This document shows, one piece after another, positions 33,602 to 44,091 of a stretch of 64,000 nucleotides of DNA. Each line of letters begins with the position of its first letter. Position 1 is the stretch's first letter. The stretch spans positions 134,868,615-134,932,614 of the forward strand of contig OW121848.1 in assembly GCA_933228895.1 (NCBI GenBank). The letters are read 5' to 3'. Under the pieces are notes generated by a model that was given only the letters and a program-made list of their open reading frames with translations, was not told the DNA's origin and searched no databases. The translations under genes were made by a program, and so were the position numbers. Source of the DNA: Platycnemis pennipes. Taxonomy: Eukaryota > Arthropoda > Insecta > Odonata > Platycnemididae.

Positions 33602-35674
33602 ATTATCGTTGTTGTTTCATTTCGACCGTAGATGACTTTCTGTTCATCGTAAAAAGTCCACTAAAGTCATTTTTTACTTAGATAATCAGATGTGGCCAAA
33701 CATGTTTATTTAACCACATCTTACTGAAGAAAACATAATCATATGAAAAAGGTGGTATAAAAGTGGACGGATTTGGCTCACTGTATGAGTCTGTTTTGGA
33801 CGCGGTGCCTAAAAAATTTGCTATTCATTTGGTTGTTATGCATTTGTGCGACGTTGATGTAAGCGGAAGGATTTTATTTTCGTTTTTATGCCACAGATCA
33901 TCAATTAAAAAAGATTATTTTAAACAGTCACCAGTTTGTTCAAGTTTCGATCCATTTGCTCTCCATGCTTAATCCTTTTTACTCAAATTTCAACACTGGA
34001 TGTCCTTAACTCTGGAGAATAGGATTCCATTTGACAGCTTCAACTATCTCTTCAGTCGACATTATCTGATGGTATCTCACACTGGTATCTGGATTCTCCA
34101 GACGCGACAAATGCTACACGCAGTGAAGTGAAATTAATGTGCAAGGTTAGGGTAGCAGCATATTCGCTCTCTCTATTGGTGAAAAAATTTCGGAGTCATT
34201 AGCCTACAATGACCACTTATTTATGGGATGGCTCTGGTGAAAGACATTCGTTTGCCTTAAGGGCGCGAATGGCGCGAAATAGGTGTGGCTACACATTTCT
34301 GTGAGTTAAGTATATCAAGGACGTTCCCCTGCCCCATTCACTGACCCTGAAGTTGATACTGTTACTCATTCTCAGTTAAATGAGCTCCTTATCCGAACGG
34401 AATGAATTTAGAATGCTTTGTTCGCCACTCGTCTTACTGAATTTTCTCCGCGGGTAGTTTAAATGTTTTTTTTTCTTCAAGCGGCTCGTGCACCATTGTC
34501 CCTCTCCCGCGAACCATAACTGGCCTATAGAGAAATAGGTTTTCTGCGGAAGCGTTACGGTAATTTTGAGATCAGAGACTGACCACTTGTTTATGCACCT
34601 ATTGCGTGAGACCGTGCATATTTTCCAACACCATTTTTTGTTTAAACTACTGTTTAAATGTACATTTTGCCGTGAAGTAAATATACATTTCATAAACCTG
34701 AGCCACAGAACCGACGAGCACTGAAGGGTTTAAGCCTGTCTAACTTTGCTGGAATTCATTCTGAAATTGAATACATTCCCTGGCGTTTTAAACAACTAGA
34801 CAGTCGTCATTAGTCATGGAATACTGTGAAATATGCAGCATTTCGTATCATGTGATCGGAAGTTGATGCTAACGACATGTAATCGTGGGAGCGACTACAA
34901 AGTGGGAAATATGATTGCATACAAACTGAGGCACACGTAGATTCTCACACAGCGCTAACTTGTTGCTTATGTATAATGTCATAGAGTAGTTTATACATAC
35001 TATATGATAATATTTACCAGTACCCCAGGCTCTTTACTCATTACCACTCATAAGATACTAAGGCATTATTAGCTAATTATCGCCATTGCTCTTTAATCCT
35101 TCATCTTAATCTTCATAATGCCTACCCAGAAAGTCACCACAAAAGTGTTTGCCAAGGGGCGAAAAATCACCAAGCATGTATTTCAAATCAGAGATAATTA
35201 AATTTACACCCACTTCCATTCAGACATGCCAAAATACTATATTGCACCACTTAAATGCTACTGATACGTGTAATGCTAATTCTTTTATTAGTTTAACGCG
35301 CATTTGTGTTCTTCAGCAAACACCTAATGACAGAGTTCATTAGAAGTAGGCAATCAGCGTGGTAAATAAATAAATAGATCGGCTTCGAAACCATTTAAGT
35401 TGCTAATTGGAAGAAATCATCATTACTATAACCTTCGATTTCACACCCATGATTTTTCAATTATTGGTGGAAGTAGTAAGGCATTGTTATTATTGATGCA
35501 ACATGAGTGTATATAACTTGGTCATATTTTTTCCCTTCTCTCATATTAAATTTCTGATGTAAGATACAATAAGCACGTGTTTATTGATTTTATTTAAGGT
35601 GACATTCATAGGAAAGCATGTGATGAAATTCAAAAGATTCAATTTTCCTACAGCAGAGTATTAAATGCAAATAG
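33602..35674. other. AT-rich unassigned stretch
   Basis: No supported gene over about 2 kb. A 105-codon minus ORF (34376-34693) is lysine/serine-rich with no domain. Confidence 0.45.
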
Positions 35675-35794
35675 TACGTCGATGGCTTGATGAAGACAAT
35701 CGTCGAGGGAAAAGAAGACAGGAATGTTGGAAAAGGAAGGCCACGTATGAGATAGATGGAACAAGTTGTGATGGATGTAAAAAAGAGGAGTTAC

Positions 35795-36036
35795 AAGTAA
35801 AGAATCCAACAACTATGTATATTTCCACTCAAATTTATGCGGTACGACTAGTTTCGACGCATAGGTGTCATCTTCAGGTACCTGATGACGCCTATGCGTC
35901 TGAAAATGACGCGTCATGACGCCTGTGCGTCGAAACTAGTTGTACCGAATACATTTAAGTGGAACTATACATAGCTGTTGGATTCGTTATTTGACCATGA
36001 ATTTCCACATTGTTACACCGCAAAGTATTGAGTGCG
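35795..36036. mobile_element. 242-bp fold-back element with 11-bp target duplication
   Basis: Inserted in the LINE tail with a perfect 11-bp duplication. The arms are inverted copies: GAATCCAACAACTATGTATA on the left against the reverse complement of the right arm, GAATCCAACAGCTATGTATA. Both continue through CCACT.AAAT and ACTAGTTTCGACGCA for about 75 bp. A non-symmetric extension of about 50 bp follows on the right, from about 35986. The centre contains three hammerhead-like units: one minus (35846-35880) and two on plus (35882-35906 damaged, 35917-35941). The variable-length duplication and inverted partial copies recall Penelope-like retroelements; no protein is encoded. Confidence 0.8.
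35846..35880 (-). ncRNA. hammerhead-like motif, copy b (candidate)
   Basis: Minus strand: CTGAAGA, extra T, hairpin GACAC-loop-GCGTC, then GAAA. The six bases ACTAGT follow GAA and are self-complementary, and the next base is C. This is the layout expected of a type I hammerhead with a minimal stem III that pairs between two molecules. The single extra base before the stem is the main conflict with the textbook core. The plus-strand partner at 35917-35941 reads ATGACGCC, GTGCGTC, GAAACTAGT, T and keeps the same palindrome. Confidence 0.4.
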
Positions 36037-36169
36037 AGAGGAGTTACGTCAATATGAAGAGGTTGGCCGATAGAAAAATCGAGCGGAGGGCTGCCAATCC
36101 TAGGATTGTTGGCCCATGATGATCATATATGTCTTCGGCAAAATATGTCATAAAATACAATCATCAAGT

Positions 36170-36430
36170 GGCGAGTATGCTACTGAGGTAGCGTGACAGT
36201 GTGTGACGTTGGGAGGGAAGATGGAAAACTGTAACGGTGCGGGATGACGTCATTTGCTCCGTGACGGCGGCGTACCCCCACTCCGCCCGCATCTTCCACG
36301 GCGACAAGGTCACTGGCCCGTCCCTCAAGAGTGGACGCATCGCCCGGGATGCTTGTCCCACTTTCCCTGTCTGCGGCGCGGACTTCTCGGAACGATGTAG
36401 GCTCGGACATCGGAATGTCATTTTGGAAGG
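36170..36430. promoter_or_regulatory. small GC/CpG-rich island
   Basis: CpG-rich segment with a TGACGTCA palindrome at 36245-36252. ORFs are open on both strands (131 and 76 codons minus, 69 plus), without domains. I infer a regulatory island rather than coding sequence. Confidence 0.35.
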
Positions 36431-36887
36431 GGGAGAAAAAAAATGACCGTCCTTTTTTAATCCATTCACGGAAGTCTTTTTAAAGTGACTCTCGAAAACG
36501 AATGTCTTCGCGGAAATGTCTGATGCAATTGATGAGTCACGCGGTAATATTTTCTTCAAAATCGATTAAAAAATTCTCTCAAACACTCCCTTTCGTGCGC
36601 GCCCATATTTTCTAATGAGTTCCATGAACGTATGCAAATTCGCACCAGGCGAGTGGAAATTTTATTCGGAAACAAATTACCAGTTTGGAACTATTGGGCA
36701 TAGGATCCAACATCGACATAGGCGTTGATCGTCCCGTACATGTTGCTGACGTTCGACTCTCGTTATCGCCCTCCGAATCAGCGCTTCCAGAGTGTGGACG
36801 TTGAGAGCATTGCTGTAGTGGCTAGTGAGGGAAGGCGACCGTCATTTGTCATTTGCTCCATCCACTATGGGTGTGTATAAAGTACGT
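36431..36887. other. unassigned stretch
   Basis: Moderately GC-rich at 36700-36860; no gene recognised. Confidence 0.4.
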
Positions 36888-37290
36888 CATCTACGTCTAC
36901 ATAATACCCTGCAAGCCACCATAAAGGTGTGTGGCAGGGGGTGCACTACATATCATGCATAAAATTTGTAATTAAAAATTAAAATAGCAAAGCATACATG
37001 CAAAAACATGCTGTTAGTTGGGTTAGCTTTAAGTCCTTATACCAACATGCAGCTACCAATGTTATCCATTGCTACACTGGTACTGGATATATTTACCGTT
37101 ATTCATATCCCTAACAGTACGAGGAAAAAAGGACATTTTGAATCTGTCAGTTCGGCAATCAATTTCTCTAATGTTGTGATTATGGTCCAGTCTACCATAG
37201 TAAGTTGGGGTCCGCAAAATATTTTTAACATCATCACTGAAAATATGGACTTGGAATTTATTTAAGAGATTAAGTCTAAATTTCAATTTT
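36888..37290 (-). mobile_element. CR1/L2-like LINE family A, 3' end
   Basis: The minus strand reads KLKFRLNLLNKFQVHIFSDD, TPTYYGRLDHNHNIREIDCR and TDRFKMSFFPRTVRDMNNGK, then the 3' UTR and the inverted GCAGGGTATTATGTAGAC tail at 36888-36915. About 90 codons of the C-terminus are intact, and the copy is truncated just before that. A short deletion in the 3' UTR removes the GTGA..TCACC segment found in other copies. Confidence 0.9.
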
Positions 37291-37397
37291 ACGTAGTTGT
37301 AAGTAGTAATTTTTGCGAGAAAGCGGAGGGGAGGGATGGGAATTGATTTCATTCACGCCTTGATGCACAGTTTTCTGACAGTAATAAATTCGGAGTG

Positions 37398-37939
37398 TAA
37401 TGGGGTCGTTTACCATATTTTTTTAATTGTCGAATCTGATAGAGTTTGTAAAATAAAAAGACGCGTATTTTTCCGTTTTTTGATCCGTCAATTATTTCCC
37501 GAGTTATAAGAGGCGAAAAACTGATGTTTTTAACCCTTTCGGAAAAGTGGGCGTGGTGCAACCTCTGACGTATATCGACTTCGTCCAATCACAACTGAAC
37601 CCGCGAAGCTACTTTGCCTTATCGCAATGGGGGGGACACATTTGGCTCGGCCAATGGGAGCGATTACGACAGCATCTGTGCGAGCAGACCTTCCGAGAAT
37701 CCCCCTCCACTCCCTCCCCTTCCCCCATAAGAGCAGTCAAGGACGGGAGAAAAGTGACGTCAATGTTATCACAGCAGCATTTTCGGTGGGCGTCACCTTT
37801 TGCTTATTTTAATTTTTGATTTATGAGTGAATGGTTGTGGTTAGAAGATGAATTTTTGTACTAAATTTCTTTTTTCGTTTCCATCTAACAATTTCGTGTA
37901 CAAATTTGCGATTTCGGTTCCGAGTAAACGCCCCCATTA
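37398..37939. mobile_element. 542-bp MITE with TA target duplication
   Basis: The ends are inverted: TAATGGGGTCGTTTAC at the left and, reverse-complemented, TAATGGGGGCGTTTAC at the right (one mismatch in 16). If TA is the duplicated target, the element proper starts ATGGGG, as in Tc1/mariner-type insertions. There is no transposase. The interior is GC-rich at 37550-37790, carries TGACGTCA at 37755-37762, and gives two overlapping ORFs (90 and 61 codons) with no domain. A truncated relative lies at 12031-12165. Confidence 0.8.
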
Positions 37940-37969
37940 ACAGTACTGGTACATCCATGCCCTAGGTGC

Positions 37970-38155
37970 AGAAAAATCCACTCAAGTGGGATTCGAGCCC
38001 GTGACCTTAGGTTTGTCGGGCTAGGGGATTACCCCGCTACCACGGTTGGGTGGAGAGAAACTCAGCGTTGGTATTAGCTTTTTCCTAAAGAAAGGAGCCT
38101 AAGGGTCCACGATTCAACATTCCATACGACGAACATAGCACTGAACTTCTTCTTA
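37970..38155 (-). mobile_element. tRNA-derived SINE sequence, tail then head
   Basis: On the minus strand the order is: family tail (CAGTGCTATGTTCGTCG, GGACCCTTAGGCTCCTTTC, CCAACGCTGAGTTTCTCTCC) and then a good tRNA-like head (GGTAGCGGGGTAATCCCC as A-box region, CACGGGCTCGAATCCCAC as B box). In other copies the head precedes the tail, so this is two adjacent SINE pieces or a dimeric form. Confidence 0.75.
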
Positions 38156-38607
38156 CTTGACAGCATTTAAGTATGCCAATAAATCAATCCGGACTGGCAG
38201 AATGGGAGGTCAGTAGGTACTTAAGTAAACACACCAGCATATCAGCTTCACCCACTATCTTTTTAAAATACCGTTCAGTACTTTTATTCCTTGTCTCTTT
38301 TGGTGAGTTAAGGGTAAGATAATGCTACAAATATTTATAAAGCAGCTTGCATAGTTTTCTCAAATGTTTTTTACTACGTTCACATAAATGTTTTTGGGTC
38401 AAAGTGGAGGATAGACGAAATGTTTAAAAAATTAAGATCTCAGATCTCAGGTCCTCCTTCACAGCAGTGTTTTCCATACGACGTTAAAGATAGAAATGGT
38501 CAAGGATTTTTTTTTATTCTAGCGTCCAAAAGAAAGTGTGTTAGCGGTGAATTTCATCTATTCACCTGCTATGCCCGAGGAAGGTGATTTTGAGCAAATG
38601 GTCTTTA

Positions 38608-38890
38608 TCTACATTTACATAATACCCTGCAAGCCACCATAAAGGTGTGTGGCAGGGGGTGAAATATCACCAAACATACACCACGTATCATGCCTAAAAA
38701 AGGATCAGTAATAATATATTCGTCTAAACTTCACAGTTTAAATAAAATAAAAATAGCAAAGTGAGCATGCAGTATAAAAAAGTTAGTTGGGTTAGCTTAA
38801 GGTCCTTATACCAACATGCAATTATGTGTGCTTTCCATTGATACACTCGTATTGCATATATGCTCCGCCATTCATATTCCTATCTATTAG
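38608..38890 (-). mobile_element. CR1/L2-like LINE family A, 3' UTR only
   Basis: The inverted terminal tail (ACATAATACCCTGCAAGCCA) and about 280 bp of the family 3' UTR up to the position equivalent to the end of the ORF. No coding sequence remains. Confidence 0.9.
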
Positions 38891-39272
38891 CTGTCGCGTT
38901 TAAATTAATTTATATGACCCAACAACTTAAGAGAAATTACTTTTTATACAAAAAGAACATTCTTTCTTGCAATAAGGTAGAGTGTCATGATTCAATTTCA
39001 TGATCATGATGGTATTTCTGTTATAATGACATGTAGTAGGTGTGCTATAAGAATGAATACATCTCAAAGCTGCGCCAAGATTGAATTGCCTAACGTTAGC
39101 ACAAACTCATAAAAGAGGTTAGGTACTTCTTGAACTAAATTTTACAATAATTATTTCAGAGGTTTAGAAACTTGATTTTTTGGAGAACCGTAGAATGTTA
39201 AAACGACAGGATTCACCTGTTCATATATCATCAGTTATCTATCCAATTAAAAATTTTACCACTGATCTTATT
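38891..39272. other. AT-rich stretch, nothing recognised
   Basis: No supported gene or repeat. Confidence 0.5.
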
Positions 39273-39437
39273 GTGAAAGAAAAAGTGGCAATTTTCCACA
39301 AGAATAAAGATATTTTATTTTGACCGGTTTCGGTGTACAACACCATCGTCAGGTGACCTGACGATGGTGTTGTACACCGAAACCGGTCAAAATAAAATAT
39401 CTTTATTCTTGTGGAAAATTGCCACTTTTTCTTTCAC
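39273..39437. repeat. perfect 165-bp palindrome
   Basis: Arms 39273-39354 and 39356-39437 are exact reverse complements (82 bp each, no mismatch) around a single central base at 39355. Identity ends abruptly: ACTGATCTTATT outside on the left, TATGATATTCCACC outside on the right. Each arm contains GACCGGTTTCGGTGTACAAC and the hammerhead-like motif listed below. A perfect palindrome of this size is unstable, so it is either very young or maintained. A transcript would form an 82-bp hairpin. Confidence 0.97.
39358..39388 (+). ncRNA. hammerhead-like motif, copy c (candidate, also mirrored on minus)
   Basis: CTGACGA at 39358-39364, extra T, hairpin GGTGT/ACACC with a 3-base loop, GAAA at 39379-39382, then the self-complementary ACCGGT (39382-39387) followed by C. 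The mirror copy on the minus strand occupies 39322-39352. Compared with copy b, both the stem pairs and the 6-mer palindrome have changed while pairing is kept, which is what a selected RNA fold predicts. Confidence 0.45.
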
Positions 39438-39872
39438 TATGATATTCCACCAAATCAAGCCTGAAACAACTACCTTTACTGACCTTATTGACCCACAGTT
39501 GACCAACACCCATTTTAATATTCAACAACATTTTTTCCTCACCTCTCCTCTACGGAGAGCCCTTCCTTCCCTAACAACATCACGTTGCCTCAGCCACACA
39601 TGGGACAGTCGCAAGCAATTGACGTAATCGATCAAGTACTGTGCCCCAGCGGTTCTTGGATTATAATTAAGTCCTTAATCTGTCTGCGAAATTTCTGTGT
39701 TCATAAATAGACAATAGAGAGAATAATTGATATGTCACTGTTAACAGAATAATTCATGTGTTTACAAGGATGATCGTATTTATGAACATTTTCGTTCCTG
39801 TATTTAAATTCCAAATGTTGGATTCTTTCTATTTAAACAAAAACAGGCAATAAACCTGATTAAGAATATTTT
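39438..39872. other. unassigned stretch
   Basis: The 87-codon ORF starting at 39364 lies partly in the palindrome and has no domain. No gene recognised. Confidence 0.45.
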
Positions 39873-40498
39873 GCTCATTTGGAATATCTTGCCAGTGTAT
39901 GGGATCCCTACGAAATCGGTCTAAGTAATGAACTTGAACGTGTGCAGCGAAGATCGGCAAGATTTGTAAAGGGACGATACGATAATTATATTAGCGTAAC
40001 CAGTCTATTAAATGAATTGAAATGGGAATCATTGTCAGATCGCAGGTTAAAATTTAAACTTAATCTCTTCCACAAATTCCAAGGCAATATTTTCAGTGAT
40101 GATATTAAAAATATTTTACGAACCCCAACTTACTATGGCAGACTGGGCCATAATCATAAAGTTAGAGAAATTGATTGCCGAACTGACCGATTCAAAATGT
40201 CCTTTTTCCCTCGCAGTATAAGAGATACGAATAACGGTAAATATGTCCTATCGGAGAGTAGCAATGAATAGCATTGGTAGCTGCATGTTGGTATGAGTAC
40301 TTAAAGCTAACCCTACTAACAGAATGTTTTTGCACGTTTTCTTTGCAATTTCTATCTTTTTTAAATAGTGTAGTTCTGACTACTATATTAATACTATTCC
40401 TTTTTTATGCATGATATGTAGTGCATGTTTGGTGAGCAATCACCCCCTGCCACACACCCTTGTGGTGGCTTGCAGGGTATTATGTAGATAGATAGATA
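39873..40498 (+). mobile_element. CR1/L2-like LINE family A, 5'-truncated copy with open C-terminus
   Basis: One 130-codon frame (39879-40271) encodes EYLASVWDPYEIGLSNELER, VQRRSARFVKGRYDNYI, WESLSDRRLKFKLNLFHKFQ, TPTYYGRLGHNHKVREIDCR and TDRFKMSFFPRSIRDTNNGK. It is followed by the 3' UTR and the terminal GCAGGGTATTATGTAGATAG with a GATA repeat. This is the cleanest family-A coding end in the window. It begins within the V-R-P-H-L-E-Y-A-S block, so the reverse-transcriptase palm is missing. Confidence 0.92.
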
Positions 40499-42499
40499 AG
40501 AGTGATGTTCCATTTTTTGGGTAGCAATAGTTTAAATGCATTACTTAAAATCCGGAAAGCATGAATAGCAACTAGTATGGAAAAATTTAGGTCTTTTACT
40601 AGCCAACCTTAAGGATGGATAAATAATGACACTACATGAGGAAAAAAATTGTTTTGAAAATTACATATTTTTCCGTTTGTTCCGATTCAAGTTTTCACTC
40701 GCTGTGATGGCACAGGCAGGGACAAATGGGGTCGCTAACACCAGCTACGATACCCACGATTATTTTTTAAACCTATTGGTATACTAAATATGAAAATGAA
40801 AGTCAAATCCTACTAACGGGATAGGAAATGCAACTGGAATTTAAAACCTGGAAGTCTGATACTTTTCTGTGCGCAATTTGAATCAAGTTCTAAGAGGCCA
40901 CCATCGCGTTAAATTGGAAGGACCTTTAACGAATTCGCGTCTTTGTGAACATTTGAGAATCTAATATAGCTCAACTTGGAGAGGATATTTACAGAATATA
41001 GCCCAAAAATTAGTAAAAACAAAACAAAGATTTTGGTTTATGCTGTACAAGATAGTAATGCCATTATTAAATCCGGGCAAAAAAGGTTGAGGAAATGATG
41101 GTGTTTCTGTATAGGAGGCAGAATAACCAACCATGGTTGAATTACGTAAAAAAGGAAAAAATCCCTAGTATTGCCTAAGAGTTAAGAGCATGCTATAAGA
41201 AGTACCTACTTCCAACAGCCTAAAATACATGCTTCGGAAACACCTCCTTCGATATCAAATCTTGAGCATGCATCTTTATAGTAGAGTGGCATAGACCTCC
41301 AAAGCCGCAAGAGAGGTATGACTGGGAGCATTTTAAATGTGGCTTTTAGGAAAAATTATGCATTCCGAATGAATAGACAGAGTAAACAACAAAGATGCTC
41401 CAAGAAGGGTGTGACGAGAGATAAATTTGAGGGTAATTCTGGAAAAAAAGATGGGCAAATATATTGACCTCTTCTTGAGAGATGATGGTCTCGTGAAGAC
41501 TTCAGTCGACAGAGAGGTGAATGGTAAAATATTAAAGTAAATCCTTATTGATATTTCTGAAACATGGTGAAGGATGAAAAAGAGAATAGTTTGTTAGATT
41601 AAGCGGTGTGCCGTTAGAATAATCGAGTGTTGAGCTGCATAAAGCTAATATTAAAATTGGTGGTTGGCTATGATTATGTGGTGTTTTGGTCCTCTATGAG
41701 TATCTGGAAGTATTCGAGAAATTTCGCTCCTTACGTCTAGCTAACTGGTTTAACCATCAAAGAATAGCCCAGATTGTTTAAACAGAGGCTGACTTCTTTG
41801 GGCCAGTTTGTGAAACCTCTGTTCAGTGAAAAAATATTCACGCGAAACTACGACGGAACCGGAATATTCCGAGGCAATTTTCAATGCGTAGTATCATTTT
41901 CCAGAGTCCTCTACCTTCTACGTTTACGCAGCCACTGTACCATGAGGCAAGGTTTTTAGGGCATTAGTCTACATCAAGTACTCAAGAGGTATGAGACGTG
42001 GTCAGGTAGAAAGCAAATATGTCTCACGAGTATTGTTGTTTTTGGTCATTGTTGTTGTGTGTTGTGCCAGGGATGAAGACAGCCCAGTCATCAACTTAAG
42101 ATATCTAACCCAGTCATCGCCTCAAATACCTAATAATCTTCTTGGTTCCAGAAATTACCTCATGTCACTTTCTTCTTTCTCAATTTCGCTTGGTGCTATC
42201 ATGATTTCATTACCTCCGTTGGCCTCGGCTCTGTCTGAGCTTGGTTTAAAATTCTGTATTTCGTTCTTTTAAAATCTAGCCAAAAACTTCTGTAATTTTG
42301 CTTGTTTGTGAAGCTCAGAATGATAATGTATTTATTCCTGTCACAACTTTCATGGTTTGTAAGTTTGCAAAGCAGCTTAGAACCATGGTAATGCCAACCA
42401 ACCTGTATAATATACGTCACCTACGGCGAAACCTTCGCTGGATTCAATAAGGAGGCGATACCATTTTCAAGGTTCGGAGAAGTCATCAGTTTTTACGCT
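40499..42499. other. unassigned stretch
   Basis: No supported gene. The ORF at 41991-42272 (93 codons) has a hydrophobic stretch (SRVLLFLVIVVVCCA) that mimics a signal peptide, followed by Ser/Leu-rich sequence. There is no conserved domain or splice context, so I do not call it, but it is the only secretory-looking ORF here. Confidence 0.4.
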
Positions 42500-42904
42500 C
42501 TAATCTTTCTCGTCACAATCGCCGAAAGGTAACTTGTGGAAAGTAAAATCCAAGCTATTGCCTAGCAACGTGTTGCGAGGGCAAAGCGTCCTCGACAGAT
42601 TTCCCGCCCTTCTCAAGACCCGTGATTTTTTTGGCCAGCGTCCCGTTCCCCGCCGTAATGCGCCTTCGATTTCGGATGGGTGACCAAGGCGCCTCGCCGG
42701 ACGGCTCATGTTTTTCACCCTTCTCGTCCGGTCCGTGTAATCTCTGCTTCCCATGGTACGAGCTCTCTCCCCCGGAAAGGACGCCAAGCGATTGACGACG
42801 GTAGCGCTCGGAACGGATGTTGCGTCGCACTCCAAGGCCGTCTGACAGGCAAGGGTCCAAAATGCGGTGACCGTGAAGTTTATTTGACGCTCGGGAGCGG
42901 GATA
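42500..42904. promoter_or_regulatory. GC/CpG-rich island
   Basis: CpG-rich with ORFs open on both strands (155 and 111 codons minus, 83 plus), none with a domain. It leads directly into SINE heads at 42905. Confidence 0.35.
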
Positions 42905-43410
42905 GTATGGGGATCAGCTTGGTGTGGTTGATAGGGTATTGGCTTCGAATCCCGGCAAAGGCGGAATTTTCATTCGTGCACCTGTCCCTAAGGGGGTCGT
43001 GGTGGCCTAGTGGGTAGAGCACTGGGCTACAAACCGGAGGGTCCCTGGTTCAAATCCCGGGCAAGAGCCTTTGTGAACACCCCTATTTAAAATCCTCGCG
43101 ATTCGATTTTCTGTGGGTCAGAACTTCGTAGAAAATCGCAGGTGGCCCAGTGAAAGGAACTGGCCACCCTACCCTGAATGTGTAAATTTCACACGCCATT
43201 GGCTTAGTACGGGGTGAGCTCTACTCTCACCTATCAAAACCAACCTTCGGGTTGAACACTGAGTGACCGGTACCTACTTGAGTGCCTTATGTAGAGCTCT
43301 TCGAGTCCAGTACTCCGTACGTCGGATGGGACGTTAAGCCGTGGTCCCCTGCGCGCTTTTCGTAAAGAGCAGGATAATTCCGACGCAGGGTGTCTCTCCA
43401 CCCTTCCTCG
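42905..43410 (+). mobile_element. tRNA-derived SINE, most complete copy, with a second head in front
   Basis: A first tRNA-like head at 42905-42975 (GGTGTGGTTGATAGGGTATT and GGCTTCGAATCCCGG) is followed by a better one at 42991-43068: GTGGCCTAGTGGGTAGAGCA as A box, then CCTGGTTCAAATCCCGGGC as B box. The body contains TTTCACACGCCATTGGC and CAACCTTCGGGTTGAACACT. The common tail carries GAGTCCAGTACTCCGTACGT, GGGACGTTAAGCCGTGGTCC and GGTGTCTCTCCACCCTTCC. It shows head, body and tail in order and serves as the reference for the other copies. No functional tRNA: the acceptor ends do not pair. Confidence 0.88.
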
Positions 43411-43788
43411 GTTCTCTGAAAACTCCTACCTTTACACAATTTCCCGCCTATCCTCTCTGGCGTCATTGACCTCAGTTGTCGGTCGCCTCCCCAATTAACT
43501 GCAACTGGAAAGTATCATGTAGCAATTATCGGTTGCAATAAACTTGCGGCTACAAGTTTGCTGGCGTCTTGAACATACCTACCTCTGACGAAAAAAAAAT
43601 TCGTTTGGAGGAAAATAAATTTTTGGACAGTTTTTTCGCTCGAAATCTGAATTTAATTTTGGCCTATTATATCTTGGTTAATAGGTTACGTTGCTACGAA
43701 TAAAATTGATGGAGTTCTCAATACTTTTTGGAACAATGAGAGTGACGTAATGAAAAACAACGCTTCTACGGTTCCAAAATACTTAATG

Positions 43789-43916
43789 AAATCCAACCGA
43801 TTTCGATGGCTATATCGTCGTTAGCAACGTTTCACAGTGATTTAATAAAATGCAAAATATTTCGACGGTTTCGACATTAACTATGACGCTATAGCCATCG
43901 TAATCGATTGGGTTTC
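43789..43916. repeat. fold-back locus with ribozyme-like arms
   Basis: Left arm AATCCAACCGATTTCGATGG and onward to TCGTCGTTAG; right arm (reverse complement) AACCCAATCGATTACGATGG onward. The arms share roughly 80% identity over 36 bp. The intervening 50 bp contain TTTCGACGGTTTCGAC. On the minus strand the left arm reads CTAACGA, C, GAT..ATC, GAAATCGGT. The right arm on plus carries ATCGAT, a self-complementary 6-mer, in the same position (with GTAA in place of GAAA). This is copy d of the hammerhead-like family, diverged in the core (CTAACGA). Confidence 0.6.
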
Positions 43917-44091
43917 TGTAATCACTCTGGATTCATAAAAAGTGTGTTTTCATTTTGTTATTTTGATGTGACGTTAACGATTCATGCAGGGGTTCAAATA
44001 TGTGAAATACTGTTGGAAACGACCTTCTACAACTGACCTTAATGATTTTCTGCGCACGAGATTTCCCTGGGAAATCACATTTGGTAGCAAT

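Larger units (their letters stand above)
35675..36115 (+). mobile_element. RTE-like LINE family C 3' end, split by an insertion
   Basis: The left part (35675-35794) translates as DGLMKTIVEGKRRQECWKRK, then a frameshifted equivalent of the R-P-R-M-R-x-M-E-Q-V-V-M-D-V-K-K-R-S-Y block. The right part (36037-36115) resumes with GTCAATATGAAGAGGTTGGC, GCGGAGGGCTGCCAATCCTA, GGATTGTTGGCCCATGATGA. The two halves are rejoined across the fold-back element at 35795-36036, which duplicated 11 bp of target (AGAGGAGTTAC at 35784-35794 and 36037-36047). The undisturbed order can be seen at 3145-3265. Confidence 0.85.

Noticed and set aside
41991..42272. Signal-peptide-like ORF
   Set aside because: Hydrophobic stretch arises from a T/G-rich tract; no mature domain, cysteine pattern or splice sites.
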